Positions 59,545 through 64,000 of a DNA stretch of 64,000 nt are shown in pieces. The translations under genes were made by a program, and so were the position numbers. Position 1 is the stretch's first letter. Each line of letters begins with the position of its first letter. The notes beneath the pieces are model-generated. The model had not been told where the DNA came from. It made no database searches and worked only from the letters and a program-made list of their open reading frames with translations. Location of the stretch: NCBI RefSeq assembly GCF_018131015.1, contig NZ_JAFCJJ010000012.1:62001-126000 (forward strand), in the 5' to 3' direction. This DNA is from Bradyrhizobium diazoefficiens (lineage in GTDB: Bacteria; Pseudomonadota; Alphaproteobacteria; Rhizobiales; Xanthobacteraceae).

Positions 59545-60846
59545 ATGCGGCTTCCGTTCTTCTACGGCTGGGTCGTGGTCGCGGTGACCTTCGTCACCAT
59601 GGCCATCGGCGTCAACGCGCGCACCGCGTTCTCACTGTTCTTTCCTCCCATCATCTCCGAGTTCGGCTGGGAGCGCGGCGTCACTGCGGGCGCCTTCTCC
59701 TTCGGCTTTGTGGTCTCCGGCGCGGTCGGCCCGCTGATCGGACGGCTGATGGACCGCGCCGGCCCCCGCGCGGTGATGGAACTCGGCGTCGCGCTGATGG
59801 GCGGCGGGATGCTGCTCGCGCCGCTCACCAGTGCGCCCTGGCATCTCTACGTGACCATCGGCGTCATGGTCGGCGGCGGCAGCGTCTGCCTCGGCTATTC
59901 CGGCCAGTCGTTGTTCCTGCCTAACTGGTTCATCCGCAAGCGCGGCTTTGCCATCGGCATCGCCTTTGCCGGCGTCGGCATCGGATCGGTGACGCTGCTG
60001 CCATGGGTGCAGCACATGATCGAGCAGACCGGCTGGCGCACCGCATGCACCGCCATGGGGCTGCTCATCCTGATCGTGCTGGCGCCAATCAACCTGTTGC
60101 TGCACAAGCGTCCCGAAGACGTCGGCCTGCAGCCTGACGGCGACGCGGCGCCGGCCACGGGGGCGGCACCACCGGTCTCCAACATCGTCGACCCCGTCTG
60201 GGCCGGCACGGACTGGACGCTCGCCCGCGCGCTCGCGACGAGGCGGTTCTGGTGGATTGCGCTTGGCTATTTCTGCGGCCTGTACGCCTGGTACGCCGTG
60301 CAGGTGCACCAGACCAAATACCTGCTCGAAATCGGCTTCAGCCCGAGCGTCTCGGTCTGGGCGCTCGGGACCGTCAGCCTGCTCGGCATTCCCGGCCAGA
60401 TATTGCTCGGCCATGTCTCCGACCGGATCGGGCGGGAGTGGGTGTGGGCGATCAGCTGCGCAGGTTTTGCGATCTGTTTCGCGGCGCTGATCGCCTTGAA
60501 GTTCCAGCCCTCGCTCTGGCTCGTCTATCTGATGGTGTTGACGCAGGGCGCGCTCGGTTACGGCCTCACCTCGATCATGGGCGCCGTGGCGTTCGAGATT
60601 TTCCAGGGCAGGCACCAGGGCAGCATTTTCGGTACGATCATGCTGGTGGCGCTCGCGGGGGGCGCGGCCGGGCCTTGGCTAACCGGTTTCCTCTACGATC
60701 GCGCGGGCGACTACACGCTCGCCTTTGCCATAGCTCTCGTCGTGAGCGGCCTGTCGGCGCTGTCGATCTGGCAGGCAGCGCCGCGCAAGGTGCGGGCCGT
60801 GGCCGGCCGGCTGCATCAGCTCAAGCGCGGCGCCGCCGCGGAATAG
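59545..60846 (+). CDS. MFS transporter (OFA/monocarboxylate-like)
   Basis: 433 residues with 12 membrane spans. FYGWVVVAVTFVTMAIGVNA at residues 6-25 is the typical OFA-family opening. PLIGRLMDRAGPRAVMELGV is motif A-like, and GYSGQSLFLPNWFIRKRGFA sits in the 4-5 loop. A central cytoplasmic loop of about 35 residues follows HKRPEDVGLQPDG. Related proteins exchange oxalate/formate or carry monocarboxylates; the substrate is not identifiable here. It is followed by a universal-stress-protein gene 98 bp downstream, same strand. Confidence 0.87.
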   Translation: MRLPFFYGWVVVAVTFVTMAIGVNARTAFSLFFPPIISEFGWERGVTAGAFSFGFVVSGAVGPLIGRLMDRAGPRAVMELGVALMGGGMLLAPLTSAPWHLYVTIGVMVGGGSVCLGYSGQSLFLPNWFIRKRGFAIGIAFAGVGIGSVTLLPWVQHMIEQTGWRTACTAMGLLILIVLAPINLLLHKRPEDVGLQPDGDAAPATGAAPPVSNIVDPVWAGTDWTLARALATRRFWWIALGYFCGLYAWYAVQVHQTKYLLEIGFSPSVSVWALGTVSLLGIPGQILLGHVSDRIGREWVWAISCAGFAICFAALIALKFQPSLWLVYLMVLTQGALGYGLTSIMGAVAFEIFQGRHQGSIFGTIMLVALAGGAAGPWLTGFLYDRAGDYTLAFAIALVVSGLSALSIWQAAPRKVRAVAGRLHQLKRGAAAE

Positions 60847-60944
60847 GCTTCACCATCCCGGCGTCGTGCCGCTACCTTGATTCATCGCAAGACTTTCTCC
60901 CCGGGGGCAGGGCAGCCTGACATTGAGATGGCGGGAGTCGAAGC

Positions 60945-61328
60945 ATGTACCGGCATATTCTCATTCCGACAGACGGGTCGGAGCTGGCATGGCGCGGCGT
61001 GGCGCACGGGCTGGCGCTGGCGAAATCGGTCGGCGCCAGGGTCTCTGCGATCACCGTCGTGGAGCCGCTGTTCGCCGTGAGCGGCGACTTTGCCAGCGTG
61101 CTGGATCGCGTCGCCGGCGCGGCGAGGGAGCTTGGCGTGACCTGCGACACCATTCAGGTCGAGAGTGTGCCGGCCCATGAGGCCATTGTCGCAGCGGCCG
61201 TGGACAGGGGTTGCGATCTCATCGTCATGGCCTCGCATGGCGTGAGCGGCTTTTCCGCGCTTCTCCTCGGCAGCGTGGCCAGCAAGGTGTTGACCGCGGC
61301 AAAAACTCCGGTCCTGATTTGTCAGTGA
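60945..61328 (+). CDS. Universal stress protein (UspA family)
   Basis: 127 residues, single domain. MYRHILIPTDGSELAWRGVA at the start and ASHGVSGFSALLLGSVASKV at the C-terminal ATP-binding part; the normal G-2x-G-9x-GS motif has Ala in place of the first Gly. Such proteins bind ATP or act in stress tolerance. It converges with the PEP-mutase-like gene, 28 bp from its end. The start ATG at 60945 follows GGAG near 60930. Confidence 0.9.
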   Translation: MYRHILIPTDGSELAWRGVAHGLALAKSVGARVSAITVVEPLFAVSGDFASVLDRVAGAARELGVTCDTIQVESVPAHEAIVAAAVDRGCDLIVMASHGVSGFSALLLGSVASKVLTAAKTPVLICQ

Positions 61329-61356
61329 ATGTGCATCACCTGGCGGCCTGATCGGC

Positions 61357-62160
61357 TCAGCCATTCGGTCGCAGGAACGTGCCGTAGTGCCGGCTCGCCG
61401 CGAGCGTGGCGGCGGCCTGCCCGATGACGCGCATCGCCGCCAGCATCGGCCACGGCCCGAGGCTCACCCGTCGCACGCCGGCGCGGGCGAGATCCTCGAT
61501 CTCCGGAACGCCCTGCGTCACCATGATGTTGAGCGGAAGCGGCGTGCGGCGGACGAATGTCTCGATCAGCGCGATGTCGGTGAGGCCGGGCACGAAGATG
61601 CCGTCGGCGCCGGCCGCGGCGTAGATCTCCGCGCGCCTTGCCGCCTCGCTCAGGCATTGATCCGGCGATCCGAATTTCAGCAGGAACGGATCGGTTCGCG
61701 CATTGATGAACAGGCGCACTCCGAGCTTTTGCGCGGTGTCGCGCACGGCTCTGATCTTCGCTGCGTGAAGCTCGGGGCTGACGAGTTGCCGCTGTCCGCC
61801 GATCAGCCCGTCCTCGATATTGATGCCGACGGCGCCGGCCTGCACGATCCTCGCTGCCGCGTTCGCGGCGGCATCCGCCGTGTCGCCATAGCCCGCCTCC
61901 AGGTCGATCGACAGCGGCACGGGCACGGCTGCCGTGATCCGCGATACCAGACCCGCCACCATGTCGAGCGGGACATTCTCGCCGTCAGCATATCCGAGGG
62001 CGGCGGCGACCGCCCCGCTGCTGGTCGCGATCGCCGGAGAACTTTTCGCGATAGCCCTCGCGGTCGCGACATCCCAGGCGTTGAACAGGACGAGGGGATC
62101 TCCCGTCCTGTGGAGACCATGAAACGTCTCGGCGTGTTGCTGCTGTGTCCTGGCGTCCAT
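61357..62160 (-). CDS. PEP mutase/isocitrate lyase superfamily protein
   Basis: 267 residues. Metal- and substrate-site segments are AIATSSGAVAAALGYADG, SIDLEAGYG, GINIEDGLIGG and FINARTDPFLL. The KKCGH catalytic loop of isocitrate and methylisocitrate lyases is missing, so those activities are unlikely. Members without it include oxaloacetate hydrolases, PEP mutase-like enzymes and functionally unknown homologues. The ATG at 62160 is preferred to the GTG at 62169. Same strand as the epoxide-hydrolase-like gene, 41 bp downstream of it. Confidence 0.85.
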   Translation of the reverse strand: MDARTQQQHAETFHGLHRTGDPLVLFNAWDVATARAIAKSSPAIATSSGAVAAALGYADGENVPLDMVAGLVSRITAAVPVPLSIDLEAGYGDTADAAANAAARIVQAGAVGINIEDGLIGGQRQLVSPELHAAKIRAVRDTAQKLGVRLFINARTDPFLLKFGSPDQCLSEAARRAEIYAAAGADGIFVPGLTDIALIETFVRRTPLPLNIMVTQGVPEIEDLARAGVRRVSLGPWPMLAAMRVIGQAAATLAASRHYGTFLRPNG

Positions 62161-62201
62161 CGCGTGCACTCCGGCTCAGAGAGTCCTAGAAGATTTTGCG
62201 T

Positions 62202-63095
62202 TCAGTCAGGCGCGTGCGTCCTGAACCAGTTCATGATCAGGCCGGTGACCTCGGCCTCGCGCTCGAGGTGCGGGAAGTGGCCGACGCCGGGCAGCACGAT
62301 GCGCTGATGCGGTCCCCTGAAGAGCCGCTCTTCCTTCACCGAGTATTTTGCCGTCGGATCGTTGCTGCCATAGATCGTCAGCGTCGGCGTGTGCATCTCG
62401 CTGACCGGCAGCCGGCCCAGGCGTCCCGCCTCGGTGAGGCCGCCGTAATATTTGAGCGCCGCCGCCATGGTGCCGGGCGAGCTCAGCGTCTGCTTGATCG
62501 AGCGCAGATGCTCGTCGTCGTTGAAGTCCGGTGACCACAGCTTCCAGAGATAGTCGATGAAGGGAAGCCCCTCGACATTGACCGCCGACTCCGCGCCGGC
62601 GAGCTGGAAGAAATAGACGTGGAAGATCGCGCGGACGATCTCCGGATCCCGCCGGATGCTCGAGAACGTAATGGGGTGGGCCGTGTTCATGACCACGGCG
62701 GCCTTGATCGCCGATGGCGCAGTGGCGAGCGCCTGGAAGGTCGAGGTGCCGCCCCAATCCATGCCGACAACGCAAGCCTGTCCGTCCTCGCTCAGCGCCG
62801 CGATCAGCGCTTCGAGGTCCTTGCCCAGGACGATCGGATCGAACATGCCGTCGGCCGGGATCCCGGTCGGCGCATAGCCGCGCAGGAACGGCGAGACCGC
62901 GCGATAGCCCGCATCCGCAAACGCCTGCAGCTGCTTTCGATAGGACCAGGCGTTGTCGGGGAAGCCGTGCAGGAACATCACCAGCGGCCCGGTCCCCTGT
63001 TCGAGATAGGCGAACCGCACGCCATTGGCCTGCAAATATTTCAGGACGGGTTTACTGCCGGTTTGCTTCGGCGCCGGTCGTGCTGCGGTGTTCAT
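62202..63095 (-). CDS. Alpha/beta hydrolase, epoxide-hydrolase-like
   Basis: 297 residues. Oxyanion motif VMFLHGFPDNAWSYRKQLQA, nucleophile elbow GMDWGG with Asp113 (not Ser), and C-terminal GVGHFPHLEREAEV with the catalytic His. The Asp nucleophile fits epoxide hydrolases and dehalogenases, not esterases. The cap domain includes YFFQLAGAESAVNVEG. Start ATG 63095 has GGGAGA at good spacing; ATG 63101 is too close. Divergent from the MarR gene, with two operator palindromes between. Expression is probably repressed by that MarR protein. Substrate unknown. Confidence 0.87.
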   Translation of the reverse strand: MNTAARPAPKQTGSKPVLKYLQANGVRFAYLEQGTGPLVMFLHGFPDNAWSYRKQLQAFADAGYRAVSPFLRGYAPTGIPADGMFDPIVLGKDLEALIAALSEDGQACVVGMDWGGTSTFQALATAPSAIKAAVVMNTAHPITFSSIRRDPEIVRAIFHVYFFQLAGAESAVNVEGLPFIDYLWKLWSPDFNDDEHLRSIKQTLSSPGTMAAALKYYGGLTEAGRLGRLPVSEMHTPTLTIYGSNDPTAKYSVKEERLFRGPHQRIVLPGVGHFPHLEREAEVTGLIMNWFRTHAPD

Positions 63096-63125
63096 CGTCA
63101 TTCTCCCTGTGATCGTGTCCTGCCC

Positions 63126-63184
63126 AAATATGTGCGTAGCGCACATATTTGGTCAATTTGTTTTTTGTGCGTAGCGCACATATT
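63126..63184. promoter_or_regulatory. Two tandem MarR-type operator palindromes
   Basis: Copy 1 (63126-63150) is a perfect inverted repeat, AAATATGTGCG-TAG-CGCACATATTT, with 11 bp arms. Copy 2 repeats TGTGCGTAGCGCACATATT at 63166-63184, identical over 19 bp to 63131-63149, 35 bp apart. They fill the 98 bp gap between the divergent hydrolase and marR starts, overlapping the likely promoters of both. Confidence 0.9.
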
Positions 63185-63193
63185 ATCCCCGGC

Positions 63194-63703
63194 ATGGAAA
63201 CGGGAATCGCGAATTTGCTGGGTGCGCTCTCGCTCGCGGTCATGGATCGGATCGAGCAGGGCGCGCGCGAGGTCATCGGCCGCGGCGGCGAGACGCCAGC
63301 TGCGCTCGTCGTCATCGGCTACGGCCAGGGCATGACCAACGACAAGCTGCGGCGGATCCTCGGCCTGTCGCATTCCGGAACCGTGCGGCTGGTGGACCGC
63401 CTGGTGTCGGACCGGCTGGTCGAGCGGCGGCCAGGAAAGGACGGCCGCGAGGTTGCGCTGCATCTGACCGCTGCGGGCGTTGCGACCCGGAACGAGCTGA
63501 TGAATTCGCGGATCTCAGCCGTGACGTCGCTGCTCGACGTGCTATCGGCGTCCGAAACGAAGCGGCTCGAAACCCTGATCCACGACCTGCTCGCAAGGCT
63601 GGATACGACCGAGATGGACCGCTTCACGATCTGCCGGATGTGCGATGACAGCGTCTGCACGAATTGCCCGTTGCCGACGAGCAAGGGCAAGCGCGGTCGC
63701 TAG
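63194..63703 (+). CDS. MarR-family regulator with C-terminal cysteine cluster
   Basis: 169 residues. The winged helix-turn-helix covers about residues 30-105: MTNDKLRRILGLSHSGTVRL for the recognition region and RLVERRPGKDGREVALHLTA for the wing. The C-terminus has Cys147, 150, 155 and 158 in ICRMCDDSVCTNCPLP (CX2CX4CX2C), which could bind zinc or sense oxidants. It likely autoregulates and represses the divergent hydrolase via the operators at 63126-63184. The ATG at 63194 is chosen; the upstream extension would run through the operators. Confidence 0.9.
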   Translation: METGIANLLGALSLAVMDRIEQGAREVIGRGGETPAALVVIGYGQGMTNDKLRRILGLSHSGTVRLVDRLVSDRLVERRPGKDGREVALHLTAAGVATRNELMNSRISAVTSLLDVLSASETKRLETLIHDLLARLDTTEMDRFTICRMCDDSVCTNCPLPTSKGKRGR

Positions 63704-63725
63704 CGTTTGATGGAGATTGGCCGGC

Positions 63726-64000
63726 ATGACGATCACGATCGCGACGATGCAAAGCCACATCAGCGCCGACGTCGGTGCCAACGGCCGCAATATCAGGCAT
63801 CTGATGGCCGAGGCGAAGGCGGCCGGCGCAAGGCTGGCGCATTTCCCCGAAGGCGCGCTGTCCGGCTACGTCAAGTCGGAAATCAAGGACTGGGCTGACG
63901 TGGACTGGTCCGCGCTGCAGGGCGAACTCGAAGCGACGGCGGCGTGCGCGGCCGAGCTCGGGATTTTTGTCGTCGTCGGCGCCAACCACAAGCAGGCGCA
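63726..64000 (+). CDS. Carbon-nitrogen hydrolase (nitrilase superfamily), 5' part
   Basis: First 91 codons of a nitrilase-superfamily gene, cut by the window edge. ATMQSHISADVGANGRNIRH and AHFPEGALSGY, with the catalytic Glu in FPEG, are the standard N-terminal blocks. The Lys and Cys of the Glu-Lys-Cys triad would lie beyond the window. The ATG at 63726 starts 22 bp after the MarR stop, so the two may be co-transcribed. Amide or nitrile substrate not predictable. Confidence 0.85.
   Translation, partial: MTITIATMQSHISADVGANGRNIRHLMAEAKAAGARLAHFPEGALSGYVKSEIKDWADVDWSALQGELEATAACAAELGIFVVVGANHKQA

Noticed and set aside
61357..62160. Naming the gene methylisocitrate lyase (prpB)
   Set aside because: The KKCGH-type catalytic loop is missing and no other methylcitrate-cycle gene is near.

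Overview
This 64 kb window is GC-rich alphaproteobacterial chromosome. The division-gene order, the protein sequences and several families of rhizobial-type intergenic palindromes point to Bradyrhizobium or a close relative. That placement rests on recognition, not on a database search. Genes are densely packed on both strands with uniform codon use. I saw no IS element, prophage, CRISPR array, rRNA or tRNA.

Region 1 (1-17962) is the cell-envelope and division cluster, all on the + strand: murD (3' part only), ftsW, murG, murC, murB, a divergent ddl, ftsQ, ftsA, ftsZ and a clear hairpin terminator, followed by lpxC, bamD, recN and ligA. It builds the lipid-linked peptidoglycan precursor, assembles the Z-ring, commits lipid A synthesis and assembles outer-membrane proteins. 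Intergenic palindromes lie between murD and ftsW, ftsW and murG, murC and murB, and recN and ligA.

Region 2 (17963-33346) is a housekeeping mixture: a Bcr/CflA-type efflux pump, an M24B aminopeptidase P, prmA, a Flp-type pilin with a GTG start, a phytoene-desaturase-like FAD enzyme, a membrane-fused spermidine-synthase-like protein, a periplasmic glycerophosphodiesterase, a stand-alone acyl carrier protein, an M28-like exported protein with altered metal ligands, an L,D-transpeptidase and an ABC-2 exporter pair. Next to the pilin lies an 11-12 bp periodic array of DnaA-box-like 9-mers.

Region 3 (33347-45517) holds a tandem pair of exported serine-hydrolase-like proteins (one with a LysM-like tail), a tartrate/D-malate dehydrogenase with its MFS transporter, a divergent LysR gene coupled to an aspartate-dehydrogenase-like gene, a sorbosone-dehydrogenase-like protein, a three-gene lipid-modification-like operon (ICMT-like, SDR, DUF962/Mpo1-like), an OmpA-like protein coupled to a small Cys-containing exported protein, and a solitary HicB-like protein.

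Region 4 (45525-64000) begins with a UvrD/PcrA helicase that carries an intergenic-type palindromic repeat inserted in frame. It continues with a DUF1328 protein, a thioesterase, a D-lactate-dehydrogenase-like flavoprotein, an exported caspase-like protein, a TRAP transporter with a 2-hydroxyacid dehydrogenase, a CHASE-GGDEF-EAL protein, an MFS transporter, a universal stress protein, a PEP-mutase/isocitrate-lyase family enzyme, and a divergent epoxide-hydrolase-like/marR pair with two copies of a near-perfect operator palindrome. It ends inside a carbon-nitrogen hydrolase gene.

The most unusual items are the DnaA-box-like array (23276-23454), the repeat inside the helicase gene (about 47143-47281), the tandem exported hydrolases, the altered M28-like protein, and the MarR protein with a C-terminal CX2CX4CX2C cluster.
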